Shown in pieces: positions 52,159-62,717 of a stretch of 64,000 bases of DNA. Made by a program: the position numbers and the translations under genes. This DNA comes from Haemophilus parainfluenzae (GTDB lineage Bacteria; Pseudomonadota; Gammaproteobacteria; Enterobacterales; Pasteurellaceae), in contig NZ_LR134481.1 of the NCBI RefSeq assembly GCF_900638025.1, forward strand, positions 124,001-188,000, written 5' to 3'. The notes beneath the pieces were generated by a model, which was not told where the DNA came from, did no database searches, and worked only from the letters and a program-made list of their open reading frames with translations. Each line of letters begins with the position of its first letter. Position 1 is the stretch's first letter.

Positions 52159-52379
52159 ACTTTCCCCTTAGACGTTAAGTGATCTCTAATAAAATTAAAC
52201 AAAACAGGGCTTAAGCCCCAAATGGTGCAATGGAACCATCACAAATGACAGCACGGAGAAGTGCGATTTTAAAGGAAACACTCAGAAGGACTTAAGGAAT
52301 TGTTCCCATATACAGGTGTTATAATATCAAAATATCATCATTTTTTCAAATTGACGAAAATTGAAATACGATAAAAGAA
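52159..52379. other. gap between betT and mnmA, nothing recognised
   Basis: Promoter region of betT, about 220 bases. A 12-base palindrome GGGCTTAAGCCC is at about 52207-52218. No gene or RNA recognised. Confidence 0.5.
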
Positions 52380-52421
52380 AAAGTGCGGTCAGAAAAACCG
52401 TTAAATTTCTGACCGTACTTT
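52380..52421 (-). terminator. uptake-signal hairpin terminator after mnmA
   Basis: AAAGTGCGGTCAGAAA paired with TTTCTGACCGTACTTTG; the stem resembles the hairpins near 20247. Confidence 0.75.
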
Positions 52422-52433
52422 GTTAAATGTTGA

Positions 52434-53582
52434 TTAAATTCGTTCTTCGATAATGCCTCCACCCAAGTACACTTCATCTAGGTAAAATACCGCTGATTGA
52501 CCTGGTGTGACCGCGGCTTGCGGTTCATCAAAAATCACTCGAATGCAATCGTCATCAATTGGCTCAACCAAACAAGCTATGTCCGTTTGGCGATAACGAG
52601 TTTTCACTGTGCAACGAAACGCCTCACGTACAGGTTCGCGATTTATCCAATGTAACTGAGCAATTAAGCCTTTGGAGAACAAACGTGGATGATCATGGCC
52701 TTGTGCCACAATCAATTCATTGTTTTCGACATCTTTATCCACTACATACCAGGCTTCATCACCAGCATTTTTTAATCCACCGATCCCTAACCCTTTACGC
52801 TGCCCGAGAGTGTGATACATCAAACCTTCATGGCGACCAATAATCTCGCCATCTACGGTACGGATGTCACCCGGTTGAGCGGGCAAATAACGTGCTAAGA
52901 AATCCTTAAACTTACGCTCACCAATAAAACAGATACCAGTAGAGTCTTTTTTCTTCGCAGTAATTAAACCTAAATCTTCAGCAATAGCACGTACGATTGG
53001 CTTTTCAATTTCACCAACAGGGAAAAGGCTTTGGCCTACCTGATTTTTACTCAACGTGTAAAGGAAATAACTTTGGTCTTTGTTGCTATCTAAACCGCGC
53101 AATAACTCTGCTTGATTATCTTCACCACGACGACGCACGTAATGGCCGGTAGCAATATAGTTAGCGCCTAAATCTTCCGCTGCATATTCCAAGAAAGCTT
53201 TAAATTTAATTTCTTTGTTACAAAGAATGTCTGGATTTGGCGTACGGCCGGCTTTATATTCTGTTAAGAAATGTTCAAACACGTTATCCCAATATTCCGC
53301 CGCAAAATTGATTTTATGTAGCTTAATGCCTAGCTTGTCGCATACTGCCTGCGCATCAGCAAGATCCGCTGCGGCTGTACAATAATCGGTATCGTCATCT
53401 TCTTCCCAGTTTTTCATAAACAGACCTTCCACTTGGTAGCCTTGTTGTTGAAGAATAAATGCGGAAACGGAGGAATCTACCCCACCAGACATACCGCAAA
53501 TGACTTTTTTAGTGGCATTTTGGGCAAGTTGTTCTGCACTCAATGGTGCGAAATGTTGATTATAAGTATTTGAAGTTAACAT
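52434..53582 (-). CDS. mnmA: tRNA 2-thiouridylase MnmA
   Basis: A 382-residue enzyme that adds sulfur at U34 of Lys, Glu and Gln tRNAs. Start at ATG 53582 ([15 protein letters not shown]); the frame continues upstream without family similarity. Active-site features: PP-loop [12 protein letters not shown] near 32, the first catalytic Cys in [12 protein letters not shown] near 122 and the second in [13 protein letters not shown] near 220. Sulfur would come through the TusA relay. It is the last gene before an uptake-signal terminator and lies 120 bases after nqrM. Confidence 0.96.
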   Translation of the reverse strand: MLTSNTYNQHFAPLSAEQLAQNATKKVICGMSGGVDSSVSAFILQQQGYQVEGLFMKNWEEDDDTDYCTAAADLADAQAVCDKLGIKLHKINFAAEYWDNVFEHFLTEYKAGRTPNPDILCNKEIKFKAFLEYAAEDLGANYIATGHYVRRRGEDNQAELLRGLDSNKDQSYFLYTLSKNQVGQSLFPVGEIEKPIVRAIAEDLGLITAKKKDSTGICFIGERKFKDFLARYLPAQPGDIRTVDGEIIGRHEGLMYHTLGQRKGLGIGGLKNAGDEAWYVVDKDVENNELIVAQGHDHPRLFSKGLIAQLHWINREPVREAFRCTVKTRYRQTDIACLVEPIDDDCIRVIFDEPQAAVTPGQSAVFYLDEVYLGGGIIEERI

Positions 53583-53702
53583 AAGTCTCCCGTAACTTCG
53601 GTTAAGGCGAAGCACATTGGTGATAATGATTGAAACATAGCGGAATGACTTCCGCCCCATAAATTAAGGTTATTGCACAAAGTGCGGTTGATTTTACGTG
53701 AA

Positions 53703-53963
53703 TTATTTCACCTCATAAAATTGCGAATTATCGTCTTTCTTCGCAAATTTTTGTTTGTATTCAGCTTTGGCATTTTCATCGCCAGCATCTAATTTTTCTT
53801 GCAAAGTGTCACAAGGTTTATCGCAATCACAGGCTTTGGCAATACCGAGTGAGGAAAGACCTCCACAGCTACCTTTTAAAGCTTGCTTTTTAAAGATAAA
53901 GCCAACAGACATCAATACGATAATTGCCACAAAAGCTAATAGGGTAAAAAATAACGTTTGCAT
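53703..53963 (-). CDS. nqrM: Na+-NQR maturation protein NqrM
   Basis: An 86-residue protein with one N-terminal helix and Cys motifs GSCGGLSSLGIAKACDCDKPC near residues 32-52. NqrM delivers iron to the NqrD/NqrE iron site. It starts 2 bases after apbE ends, in the usual nqr-apbE-nqrM order. The downstream complex is broken at nqrB in this window. Confidence 0.93.
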   Translation of the reverse strand: MQTLFFTLLAFVAIIVLMSVGFIFKKQALKGSCGGLSSLGIAKACDCDKPCDTLQEKLDAGDENAKAEYKQKFAKKDDNSQFYEVK

Positions 53964-53965
53964 GA

Positions 53966-55006
53966 TTATTCCTTATTTGCGAGTAATTTTTGGAAGGCTG
54001 ACGACATTTTTGTTTCAAAGCCTTTTTCTGTTTTCATAATTAAATACACTGGAATATTTTCTTTCTCGGCCACTTCAAGTGCCTTATTTTCACCGAGTAC
54101 AAATAAACCTGTAGATAAGCCATCAGCAGTCATCGAACTTGGTGCAAGCACGGTAATTGAGGCTAAATGATGCTGAATTGGATAACCTGTTTTCGGATCG
54201 ATTTCATGAGCAAAGCGTTGACCGTTTTCCTCAAAATAAATACGGTAATCTCCTGAGGTCGCCATCGCCATATTATTTAACCCAATCACTTCTTGGACTG
54301 CTCTTTCACCCGTATTATTAGGTTTTTCAATAGCGATTTGCCAGGCTTTATTCTCAGGATTTTTACCTTTAGTGCGAATTTCTCCGCCAATTTCCACCAT
54401 ATAATTTTGCACGTGGCGTTGCTCTAATACATCTGCCACTTGATCCACGCCAAAGCCCTTAGCAATAGATGACAAATCAATATAAACCTGCGGTACTGCT
54501 TTACTTAATGTTGGGGTTTTACCGCTCATATCAAGGTGAATTTTATCAATTCCTACCCAACTTTGACGTTCAGCAAGTTGCTCTGGGGTTGGTTTACGTT
54601 CTGGACGTTTTTCTGGGCCAAATCCCCATAAATTCACTACAGGCCCTACAGTCACATCCAACGAACCTTCAGTAACCTGATTTAAACGGATCGCTTCTTG
54701 TAATACTTTGGCAAAATCAGCGGAAATCTCAATCGGCGTATTCACTTGTGTATTTTGATTAAAGCGACTTAGTTCGGGATCGTTAATGTAAGTAGACATT
54801 TTCTGATTCACGTCTTTTAAAACCACTTCAATCTGTTCATGTGTTTTTTGTGCGTTTTCGCTAACAGAATTATCCTCAATATAGCGGATATGGTAAGTCG
54901 TCCCCATGGTTTTACCGCTAAGTGAAATAATTTCGGGATCTTTCTTACATGCACTTAATGAACAAGCTAAGACAACCGCAATCAATCCGATTAATACCTT
55001 TTTCAT
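53966..55006 (-). CDS. apbE: FAD:protein FMN transferase
   Basis: A 346-residue periplasmic lipoprotein (lipobox LSAC, Cys20) that covalently attaches FMN to threonines in NqrB and NqrC. ApbE motifs: SGKTMGTTYHIRYI near 30, GAEI-like GGEIRTKGKNP near 202 and SMTADGLSTGLFVLG near 292. It is 132 bases after nqrF, with an uptake-signal hairpin in between, and 2 bases before nqrM. In this window one of its targets, the NqrB flavin site, is missing. Confidence 0.95.
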   Translation of the reverse strand: MKKVLIGLIAVVLACSLSACKKDPEIISLSGKTMGTTYHIRYIEDNSVSENAQKTHEQIEVVLKDVNQKMSTYINDPELSRFNQNTQVNTPIEISADFAKVLQEAIRLNQVTEGSLDVTVGPVVNLWGFGPEKRPERKPTPEQLAERQSWVGIDKIHLDMSGKTPTLSKAVPQVYIDLSSIAKGFGVDQVADVLEQRHVQNYMVEIGGEIRTKGKNPENKAWQIAIEKPNNTGERAVQEVIGLNNMAMATSGDYRIYFEENGQRFAHEIDPKTGYPIQHHLASITVLAPSSMTADGLSTGLFVLGENKALEVAEKENIPVYLIMKTEKGFETKMSSAFQKLLANKE

Positions 55007-55082
55007 CTATTCCTTCCTAAATATATGAATTACAGGCAAACCGATCCTAACATCAGCTTGCCTGTAATCCATCTTAAATATT

Positions 55083-55109
55083 GACCGCACTTCATCACAA
55101 AGTGCGGTC
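55083..55109 (-). terminator. uptake-signal hairpin between nqrF and apbE
   Basis: GACCGCACTT-CATCACA-AAGTGCGGTC. It could partly attenuate apbE, nqrM transcription. The same module occurs at 45641-45667. Confidence 0.65.
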
Positions 55110-55138
55110 AGTTTTGATGATGTTTTGATTAACTAAAA

Positions 55139-56374
55139 TCAACCACCGAAGTCATCTAGTAAGATGTTTTCATCTTCAACACCGAGGTCTTTCAACATTT
55201 TGATTACCGCAGCGTTCATCACCGGAGGTCCACACATGTAGTATTCACAATCTTCTGGTGCTTCATGATTTTTCAAGTAGTTTTCATAAAGTACGTTGTG
55301 AATAAAGCCGGTGTAACCTGTCCAGTTATCTTCTGGCAATGCATCGGAAAGTGCTACATGCCATACGAAGTTTGGATTTTCGGCTTGTAATTGGTCAAAG
55401 TCTTCTTGATAGAAGATTTCGCGTTTAGAACGTGCACCATACCAGAATGACATTTTACGTTTAGAGTGTAAACGTTTTAATTGGTCAAAGATATGAGAAC
55501 GCATTGGTGCCATACCCGCACCACCACCGATGAAGACCATTTCATTATCGGTTTCTTTCGCAAAGAATTCACCGAATGGACCAGAAATTGTCACTTTATC
55601 ACCTGGTTTTAATGACCAAATGTAAGAAGACATTTGACCTGGAGGTGCATCAGGTTGACGTGGTGGAGGCGTTGCAATACGCACGTTAAGCATAATGATG
55701 CCTTTTTCTTCTGGGTATGAAGCCATAGAATAAGCACGGATAATATGCTCATCCACTTTAGACACATAACGCCATAAATCGTATTTATCCCAGTCTTCGT
55801 GGTATTCTTCTGGAATATCGAAATCTTTATAGTAAACCGTATGTGGATTAGCTTCGATTTGGATATAACCACCCGCACGGAAAGGAACTTCTTCACCTTC
55901 AGGAATCGCTAATTTAAGCTCTTTAATAAAGGTTGCTTTGTTATCATTAGAAATAACCGTACATTCCCATTTTTTCACACCGAAGATTTCTTCTGGCAAT
56001 TCAACATCCATACTGCCTTTTACATTGACTTGGCAAGCTAAACGATAACCTTCTTTCGCTTCACGTTTGCTGATATGAGAAAGTTCGGTTGGTAAAATTT
56101 CACCACCACCGCTTTTTACTTTGACGACACATTGGCCACAAGAACCGCCGCCACCACACGCAGAAGAAACGAAGATACCTTTACTTGCTAAAGCACCAAG
56201 TAATTTGCCACCAGCTGGTAAAGTGATCGCTTTTTCAGGATCGTCATTAATAGAAATGGTGATATCACCAGAATCCACTAATTTTGATTTAGCGAATAAA
56301 ATAATCGCAACGAGCACTAAAAGGATAACCGTAAATGCCGCAACACCTAATAATAAAATTGAAGATTCGCTCAT
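55139..56374 (-). CDS. nqrF: Na+-translocating NADH:quinone reductase subunit F
   Basis: A 411-residue entry subunit. It has an N-terminal membrane helix, a ferredoxin-like 2Fe-2S domain ([10 protein letters not shown] near 70-79, with the last Cys in RLACQVNV), an FAD domain (RAYSMASYP near 210) and an NADH domain ([17 protein letters not shown] near 274). NqrF takes electrons from NADH. The gene is intact, 10 bases after nqrE. Confidence 0.97.
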   Translation of the reverse strand: MSESSILLLGVAAFTVILLVLVAIILFAKSKLVDSGDITISINDDPEKAITLPAGGKLLGALASKGIFVSSACGGGGSCGQCVVKVKSGGGEILPTELSHISKREAKEGYRLACQVNVKGSMDVELPEEIFGVKKWECTVISNDNKATFIKELKLAIPEGEEVPFRAGGYIQIEANPHTVYYKDFDIPEEYHEDWDKYDLWRYVSKVDEHIIRAYSMASYPEEKGIIMLNVRIATPPPRQPDAPPGQMSSYIWSLKPGDKVTISGPFGEFFAKETDNEMVFIGGGAGMAPMRSHIFDQLKRLHSKRKMSFWYGARSKREIFYQEDFDQLQAENPNFVWHVALSDALPEDNWTGYTGFIHNVLYENYLKNHEAPEDCEYYMCGPPVMNAAVIKMLKDLGVEDENILLDDFGG

Positions 56375-56384
56375 TTATGCCTCC

Positions 56385-56981
56385 TTATAACTGAATACCA
56401 GAGAATGACATAAAGCCAAGCGCCATCAAGCCTGCAGTGATAAAGGTAATCCCTAATCCTTTTAAGCCTGCCGGTACATCGGCATATTTCATTTTCTCAG
56501 TTAAACCTGCAAGCGCAACGATTGCTAACATCCAACCTAACCCTGCACCCACACCATAAACTGCAGATTCTGCAAAAGTGTATTCACGTTGTACAGCAAA
56601 AGATACACCACCGAAGATCGCACAGTTTACAGCGATAAGTGGAAGGAAAATACCTAATGCGTTATAAAGTGCTGGGAAGAATTTATCTAAAGTCATTTCA
56701 AGTAATTGAACAAGACCCGCGATAATCCCGATAAAGGTAATAAAGTTTAAAAACTCAAGGCTTACACCTTCTACCAATGCGCCATCTTTTAATACATGTT
56801 CGTATACAAATTGGTTAGCCGGTACCGCAATACCAAGTACGACAACTACTGCAACGCCAAGGCCAAAAGCCGTAGAAACTTTCTTAGAAACAGCAAGGAA
56901 AGTACACATCCCTAAGAAGAAAGAGAGCGCCATGTTTTCAATGAAGATCGCCTTCACGAATAGGCTAATATAATGTTCCAT
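56385..56981 (-). CDS. nqrE: Na+-NQR subunit E
   Basis: A 198-residue membrane subunit with six helices. The conserved Cys for the iron centre lies in [13 protein letters not shown] near 120 and in [13 protein letters not shown] near 26. It forms an inverted pair with NqrD inside the complex. It follows nqrD by 3 bases. Intact. Confidence 0.96.
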   Translation of the reverse strand: MEHYISLFVKAIFIENMALSFFLGMCTFLAVSKKVSTAFGLGVAVVVVLGIAVPANQFVYEHVLKDGALVEGVSLEFLNFITFIGIIAGLVQLLEMTLDKFFPALYNALGIFLPLIAVNCAIFGGVSFAVQREYTFAESAVYGVGAGLGWMLAIVALAGLTEKMKYADVPAGLKGLGITFITAGLMALGFMSFSGIQL

Positions 56982-56984
56982 TGA

Positions 56985-57614
56985 TTATTTCTCCTGCTGC
57001 TCAGGTTTCCACGTTCTTAAACCCCAAATAACGAAGCCGATAATAAAGAACGCACTTGGTGCAAGAAGGAATAAACCGTTTGGTTGATACCAACCACCGT
57101 CTTGAATAGTTTGGAATACAGGGAAACCAAATAAACGACCAGAACCGATTAGTTCACGTAATGTGGCAACAATTAATAAGATCGCACCATAACCTAAACC
57201 GTTACCGATACCATCAACAAAGCTTTCTAGCGGAGGTGATTTCATCGCGAACGCCTCTGCACGGCCCATTACGATACAGTTTGTAATGATAAGACCGACG
57301 AATACAGAGAGCTGTTTAGATAAACCATAAGCATAAGCTTTTAATACTTGGTCAACCAAGATTACTAAAGACGCGATAATCGCCAGTTGCACAATAATAC
57401 GGATACTATTTGGAATATAGTTACGAATCAATGAAATGAACAAGCTGGAAAAACCGGTTACCAAACTTACCGCAATCGCCATAACGATCGCTGTTTGTAA
57501 TTGGGTTGTTACCGCTAATGCAGAACAGATACCCAAAATTTGCAAGGCAATCGGGTTATTTTTAACAATAGGATCGAATAAAAGACCTTTTAAATTTACT
57601 TTTGCATCAGCCAT
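56985..57614 (-). CDS. nqrD: Na+-NQR subunit D
   Basis: A 209-residue membrane subunit homologous to NqrE, with six helices and conserved cysteines in [12 protein letters not shown] near 29 and [15 protein letters not shown] near 112. It overlaps the nqrC stop by one base (TAATG). Intact. Confidence 0.96.
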   Translation of the reverse strand: MADAKVNLKGLLFDPIVKNNPIALQILGICSALAVTTQLQTAIVMAIAVSLVTGFSSLFISLIRNYIPNSIRIIVQLAIIASLVILVDQVLKAYAYGLSKQLSVFVGLIITNCIVMGRAEAFAMKSPPLESFVDGIGNGLGYGAILLIVATLRELIGSGRLFGFPVFQTIQDGGWYQPNGLFLLAPSAFFIIGFVIWGLRTWKPEQQEK

Positions 57615-58405
57615 TATTTGATTTCTCCTGCTTTAAATTTCGCTAAGAATGGACCAAAGCCATTTTGGCTGAACCAATAATCAAATGAACCTTGAACACC
57701 GTTACTGGTTAAAGTTGCACCTGATAAACCATCTACACCGTGCTCTTTATCTGCAGCAGAGCTACCTTTGTAGATTTTGAATTTTTGGTTACCTTGTTCA
57801 TCGAATAATTTTTTATCCACGAATTGAGCTTGCCAACGAGGATTCGCAATTTCACCACCAAGACCGGCTGTTTCACCTTGATCATAGTAAGTAATACCTT
57901 TGATGGTATTCACATCTGGTGCAACAGAAACAAAACCATACATGGTTGACCATAAACCACGGCCATACATTGGTAATACAACTTGGGTTACATTGCCTTG
58001 TTCATCTTTTACAAGATAAACACGCGCTTGGTTTGCACGAACCTTAATTCCTGCTTTATCAGCCTCAGCTGGGATAGCTTGGCTTTTAGCTGGATCTTTA
58101 ACGGCATCTTTAGGTTCAAATTTATTAATTTCTTCTGCTGAAGCTTGAACGTAATCACCACTTTGCAAATCCACTAAACGTGGTTCAATAAATTTGCTGT
58201 AAGTGTCTTTAATTACTGATGCATTATCTTCTTTCATTAAGCCAGCAACAGTTAAAATGTTACGTTGAACGTCGAGTGCTTTTTGTTCATCTTGTTTGGA
58301 TTTTAATGCTACTGCAGCACCAGAAACCACAATAGAACACACTAAACTTAGCAACACAACAACGGTAACTGTACCGCTAACGCTATCTTTATTAAATTTA
58401 GCCAT
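57614..58405 (-). CDS. nqrC: Na+-NQR subunit C
   Basis: A 263-residue subunit from ATG 58405 ([11 protein letters not shown]); the longer frame to 58480 overlaps nqrB and is not used. One N-terminal helix anchors a periplasmic domain. The covalent FMN site [10 protein letters not shown] is near residue 228, so ApbE's NqrC target is intact. Its start overlaps the nqrB stop by 8 bases, showing tight coupling to the now truncated nqrB. Confidence 0.96.
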   Translation of the reverse strand: MAKFNKDSVSGTVTVVVLLSLVCSIVVSGAAVALKSKQDEQKALDVQRNILTVAGLMKEDNASVIKDTYSKFIEPRLVDLQSGDYVQASAEEINKFEPKDAVKDPAKSQAIPAEADKAGIKVRANQARVYLVKDEQGNVTQVVLPMYGRGLWSTMYGFVSVAPDVNTIKGITYYDQGETAGLGGEIANPRWQAQFVDKKLFDEQGNQKFKIYKGSSAADKEHGVDGLSGATLTSNGVQGSFDYWFSQNGFGPFLAKFKAGEIK

Positions 58406-58919
58406 TTGTTCTTGCTCTCCGACGTTTGATATTTGCTTGAACCACGATGTAGTCGAAAATTGGTGCAAATAAGTTTGCAAATAAAATCGCTAACATCATC
58501 CCTTCTGGATAAGCTGGGTTCACTGTACGAATTAATACAGCCATCACGCCAATTAACGCACCGTACCACCATTTACCCGTGTTGGTAAATGAAGCTGATA
58601 CAGGATCTGTAGCCATGAAGATCATACCAAGTGCAAAACCACCTAATACAAAGTGCCAATGCCAAGGCATTGAGAACATTTGGTTAGAATCAGAACCGAT
58701 TAAGTTGAATAAGGTTGCTGTACCAATCATACCAATCATGACACCAGCCATAATGCGCCAAGAAGCAATACGGGTGAATACAATTAATGCACCACCGATT
58801 AATAACGCAAGCGTTGAAACCTCACCCATTGAACCAGGAATATTACCGATGAATGCATCCATCCAAGTAATAGGTTGACCGGTTACAGTGTGTTGTAATG
58901 CTGCTTGACCACCTTGATT
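58398..58919 (-). pseudogene. nqrB: NqrB, C-terminal fragment only
   Basis: The last 173 residues of NqrB (from [19 protein letters not shown] to RRRARTNG) are intact and match the roughly 411-residue family. The first 238 or so are gone. The join to unrelated DNA is at 58919-58921, just downstream of where the SGAT motif that carries covalent FMN should be, so the fragment lacks that flavin site and about half of the helices. An ATG at 58928 or the open frame to 59084 could give a hybrid protein, but it cannot be functional NqrB. nqrA, normally upstream, is absent here. Confidence 0.92.
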
Positions 58920-58920
58920 C

Positions 58921-59290
58921 CTCGACATAACGCTTTCAGCCCCCCCAAAAAAGCCGTCGGGCTTGATGCTGGCTATTTTACCGTCCCTATCACAGAAAGC
59001 TTGGCTCGCCGAGAGGTTATTAGTGTATTTGATTATCGTCGCCCGACAAAAATAAAAAGCCGAAAGGCTGATTACCTGACACACTTATCAAGCTACGATA
59101 GAAAACGCCAATGCAGTTAAGTCATCGGAGCAAGGGAAAAACTCTACAAACGTCTAGCAAAAATGGTTGAGCATAACTTTACGGAAGCAGAACAACACCA
59201 TAGACATAGTTATGCCCATTACAGAGGTTCGTCGAAAGTACACATGCAAGCACAAAATATCAAGAAAATGCCCTTGTGCTAGGGCTTTTT
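58921..59290 (+). mobile_element. decayed IS1182-type transposase remnant
   Basis: Two separate frames match the DDE transposase of the IS1182 family. The first (58950-59113) reads [17 protein letters not shown], then FDYRRPTK, ending in a YDRKRQC block. The second (59121-59282) reads REKLYKRLAKMVEHNF, then HSYAHYRGSSKVHMQ and QNIKKM. The part between them and the N-terminal half are missing, and the frames are shifted. No clear terminal inverted repeats remain. It abuts the broken nqrB and probably took part in the rearrangement. Confidence 0.75.
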
Positions 59291-59502
59291 ACGCTTTTTA
59301 TAATTCAGACTTTATTAATATGAGGTAATGGTAAAAACTCTACGAAACTGACTGCTTGAATGGCAATCTAAAGTGAAATGTAATAGAAAGAGATAAAACG
59401 ACAAAAAATAAACCCACCTTTACCAGATGGTCTATAAAGTGGGTTTGCCTGAGGTATAAAATCGAGTGTTAAATACGCGCTATTTTCAATATATTTTAGC
59501 TT
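59291..59502. other. gap after transposase remnant, with nadN terminator
   Basis: Holds the nadN terminator at 59410-59446 and otherwise no recognisable element. Confidence 0.6.
59410..59446 (-). terminator. terminator of nadN
   Basis: AAACCCAC-C-TTTA paired with TAAAGTGGGTTT with one bulged base; the minus strand continues TTTATTTTTTG. Confidence 0.85.
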
Positions 59503-61314
59503 TTATTTTTTAGGTAACGCATCACTAGAAGCATTAAATTTCACATTTGATGAAGTGTAAGCCTCAAAGTGCGGATGTTTTTTCATAAATTTAATGAAAC
59601 TTTCCGCATCAGGCAAGTAAGTATCAACGCCTTCATATTTCGGATCGTTAAATAATTTACCAAAAGTTTTGTAACCATCTTTACCGCTAGCTACATAAGC
59701 ATTAGTACCAACGAGATAACGTTTATTATCATCAATTGGTTCCCATTGTTGGGTTTGTTTATTCAATACTTCCACGCTGACTAAACGTTTACCTTCCGCA
59801 TTTGGTATTTCATTCGCTTCGTAACGAATGCCCGCGCCATAAGGGAATGCCCCTGTAGAACCATCAACTAAAGCAAATTGCATCGCATCTTCAAGCACTT
59901 GTTTCACTAACGAACCTTCCATTTTATAGGTATATAACGTATTCCCGAAAGGTAAGAAAGTATAAGCATCATTAAAGGTTACATTGCCTGGTAAAATATC
60001 CGCACGAACACCGCCTGCATTTTGAATGGTTAAATCCACTGTTTTGAGTTCGTTATACATTGTTTCTGCAATAAAACGCGTTGCAATAGAACCTTCTGGA
60101 TTTGAGCCTGCTTTATTTGGGATACGATTTGCTGAACCACCCGGCATTGCAGAACCGGTGATGACGCCAACAATTTCTTGTGCTAAACGATCTTTTTCAC
60201 TTTTATATTTTGAAATAAGCATGTCTGTTTTTGCATCATGATCATCAAGTGAAATACTCTTCATTGATTTTAAAGTATCAAGCGCTTTTTTACGTTCATC
60301 GCCTGTTAATTCAGTCCATTTACCTTCCGCATTTTTCACTTGAAGTTTATGAGAACTCATTAACACATGAGGAATTTTACGAGTAATAGACGCAATACCT
60401 TCAGGGCTGAATTTAACACCTAAGTCACCCACCACAGCAGAATAAGCCCAACCTTCCATTACAAATACAGGTTCACCATTCGGATTTTTAAATTCAAGTG
60501 GATATTCATAGATTACTGGCAATTTTAAACCACGTAATTCATCATTTCCGTATAAATAATGTGAATCGCCAGTAACGATCACATCAATATCATTTACTTT
60601 TTGAGCGATTTCGATATTTTTTTCACTTCCTGCATGTGAAAGTAAGATGATTTTATTAATACCTTGTTGTTTTAGCGCATTTGCCATAATTTGCGCAGTA
60701 GCAATTTCATCATAGAACTTCACATCTTTACCTGGTGAAGAGGAATTAACCGTTTTATTCACGGTATCTAAACCGATAATAGCAATTTTTTCTCCATCCA
60801 CAGTGAAAATATCGTAAGGTTTCCATTTGTTATATAAAATTGAATTTTTATCAGGAATAACATTGGCTGAAAGTACTGGGATTTTTAATGGCTCGAGTAG
60901 TTTTAATAAACCTTCATTACCCGCATCAAATTCATGGTTACCCAAAGTAAAATAATGGAAATTACCAGCATTCATGACAGCCGCATCAGCAGAACCACCA
61001 AAAAGGGTGAAATACAGCGTACCGGTAATCGCATCACCTGCATGTAGCACTAATGGATTTTTATACTTTTTACGTAACTCATAAAGTTTCCCATTCACAG
61101 CAGAAAAACCACCAATATCAACCTTTGTTTGTTGACCATTTAAATTAATTCTCGCTTCGTGCGGTTCCAAGTAAGAATGGTGGTCGTTAATATGTAAGAT
61201 ACTTAACTCCACAGCTTTATGTGCTTGCGGCGCTTCTTTAGCAAAGGCTGCACCTGAGCAAAGCATTGCTAACGCACTAACTGCAAAGGTAACTGATTTT
61301 TTAGATAAAAACAT
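59503..61314 (-). CDS. nadN: periplasmic NAD nucleotidase / 5'-nucleotidase
   Basis: A 603-residue exported metallophosphatase of the UshA family. A signal peptide (to FAKEAPQ, near 25) precedes the N-terminal dimetal domain (HINDHHSYLEPH near 40, GNHEFDAGN near 126, SHAGSEKN near 226) and the C-terminal substrate-binding domain (NAGGVRADI near 438, with GNTLYTYKMEGS). In H. influenzae, NadN of this same length degrades NAD to nicotinamide riboside, part of V-factor use. Sequence is, from memory, very close to that protein. It is followed upstream by an unknown exported protein. Confidence 0.93.
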   Translation of the reverse strand: MFLSKKSVTFAVSALAMLCSGAAFAKEAPQAHKAVELSILHINDHHSYLEPHEARINLNGQQTKVDIGGFSAVNGKLYELRKKYKNPLVLHAGDAITGTLYFTLFGGSADAAVMNAGNFHYFTLGNHEFDAGNEGLLKLLEPLKIPVLSANVIPDKNSILYNKWKPYDIFTVDGEKIAIIGLDTVNKTVNSSSPGKDVKFYDEIATAQIMANALKQQGINKIILLSHAGSEKNIEIAQKVNDIDVIVTGDSHYLYGNDELRGLKLPVIYEYPLEFKNPNGEPVFVMEGWAYSAVVGDLGVKFSPEGIASITRKIPHVLMSSHKLQVKNAEGKWTELTGDERKKALDTLKSMKSISLDDHDAKTDMLISKYKSEKDRLAQEIVGVITGSAMPGGSANRIPNKAGSNPEGSIATRFIAETMYNELKTVDLTIQNAGGVRADILPGNVTFNDAYTFLPFGNTLYTYKMEGSLVKQVLEDAMQFALVDGSTGAFPYGAGIRYEANEIPNAEGKRLVSVEVLNKQTQQWEPIDDNKRYLVGTNAYVASGKDGYKTFGKLFNDPKYEGVDTYLPDAESFIKFMKKHPHFEAYTSSNVKFNASSDALPKK

Positions 61315-61338
61315 AATGGCTCCTTGTGAGTAAACGGA

Positions 61339-62118
61339 TTAATTTAAGCCTTCAAGCATTGCTTGGAAAGTCTTATAACGAATAGCATAGTTATTGTGTT
61401 GAAGATTTTCACGTGCTTGATCCAAATACGAAAAATCATCAACCTCCACCCCTTTAAATTGGCGAGCAAACATCATATTGGCTAGAGCGAGGCGGGGCTT
61501 AATTTCAGAAGAAGGGGTTATCAAACTCACTCGATTCTCAGTAATAGAAAAAGTTGTTTGATTAGGAAAATCTTGACGCATCTGTTCAATAATTTTTTGA
61601 AATATGCCTTTAGCATCCAAAGACAATAATATAATTTGATCTGGTTTGGCTCCCCGTTCTATTAAAGCCTGAACAAATTGCTCCGAATTATCTGTTTGAC
61701 GAATATAAATTTTTGCCTGCTCATTCGCTAAAAAAGACACCAGTAAGTTTTTCTTCATTTCCTGAATTAAATTAGCATCGCCAGTATTTATCGGTTCAAA
61801 GTATAAATAATCAAGAAATTTAGGGGTGAGATTTTTATCTGTTTTAAAAATGCGAGTGAGGATTTTTTCGCTTATTTGGATCTGATTATCAAGAAATTGG
61901 GGAGGTAAAGAAAAAAGTGCGGTGAGTTTTTTCTGTAAAATAGAAATTTGTTGCTTTTCTTGTTTAGCTAAAGCGATTGAAAATTGTTGCTTTAAAGCCT
62001 CAGCGGACTCAGTAGATATTGATTGGTGAGAAGACGAAGGAGGACTCGCTATCACAGATTGTTGAATGCCAATACATGACGCTAATCCAAGTAACACAGA
62101 ATGAAAACTGATTTTCAT
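61339..62118 (-). CDS. exported protein of unknown function beside nadN
   Basis: A 259-residue protein from ATG 62118, which has GAGG just upstream; a second ATG lies 12 bases before. It has a signal peptide ending near VIAS (residue 25). The mature part is alpha-rich and Gln/Lys-rich, with no Cys pairs or repeats I can name, and ends [11 protein letters not shown]. An uptake signal is inside near 61914. H. influenzae has an uncharacterised gene (HI0205 by memory) in the same position between nadN and rpsP. Function unknown. It is 24 bases before nadN and likely co-transcribed with it. Confidence 0.72.
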   Translation of the reverse strand: MKISFHSVLLGLASCIGIQQSVIASPPSSSHQSISTESAEALKQQFSIALAKQEKQQISILQKKLTALFSLPPQFLDNQIQISEKILTRIFKTDKNLTPKFLDYLYFEPINTGDANLIQEMKKNLLVSFLANEQAKIYIRQTDNSEQFVQALIERGAKPDQIILLSLDAKGIFQKIIEQMRQDFPNQTTFSITENRVSLITPSSEIKPRLALANMMFARQFKGVEVDDFSYLDQARENLQHNNYAIRYKTFQAMLEGLN

Positions 62119-62428
62119 AATAAACCTCATTTAACTGATATTTTATCAATATAAAATACCGCTTAACGCGTAAACTTGACCTAAAACTATTTGAGAGTTT
62201 CTTAGATTATACGTAAAACAAAATTGCATGTGAATGATAATGTTTACTTTTTCAAGAGAATATAACGTACTTATTAGAATGCTCATCCAAAACTTGCAAT
62301 TTTGCTCAAAAAGTATAAAACTCGCAGGCTTTTTGTCTATATATACAGAGAAAAAAGTAAGCTATATTCTTAAATCGCTTTCGAGTTTAGGAATATTCTT
62401 TTAGTCATTAAACATTTAGAGGAAGGTT
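62119..62428. other. divergent promoter region, nadN side and rpsP copy 2
   Basis: Holds the divergent promoters. From about 62302 onward it matches the leader of the first rpsP (45463-45592), which contains TATATACAGAGAAAAAAGTAAGC. No gene seen. Confidence 0.6.
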
Positions 62429-62674
62429 ATGGTAACCATTCGTTTATCTCGTGGCGGAGCTAAAAAATGCCCATTTTATCAAATCGTAGTAACTGACAGC
62501 CGTTCACCACGTGACGGTCGTTTCATTGAGCGTGTAGGTTTCTTCAATCCAATCGCACAAGGTAACGCAGAGCGTCTTCGTGTTGATCTTGAGCGTGTAA
62601 ACCACTGGGTTGCTCAAGGTGCTTCACTTTCAGACCGTGTTGCAACTTTGGTAAAAGAAGCTCAAAAAGCATAA
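62429..62674 (+). CDS. rpsP: 30S ribosomal protein S16, second copy with Arg14Cys
   Basis: An 81-residue S16 identical to that at 45217 except that residue 14 is Cys (TGC at 62468) where Arg is conserved ([10 protein letters not shown] in the other copy). Arg14 lies in the RNA-binding N-terminal strand-loop, so the change may weaken the copy. The ribosome site and leader are shared with the first copy, so it could be expressed. Confidence 0.9.
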   Translation: MVTIRLSRGGAKKCPFYQIVVTDSRSPRDGRFIERVGFFNPIAQGNAERLRVDLERVNHWVAQGASLSDRVATLVKEAQKA

Positions 62675-62717
62675 TCTCGCTTTTTGATTTAGTTCTTAAA
62701 CTAAGATAGGTGAAAAT

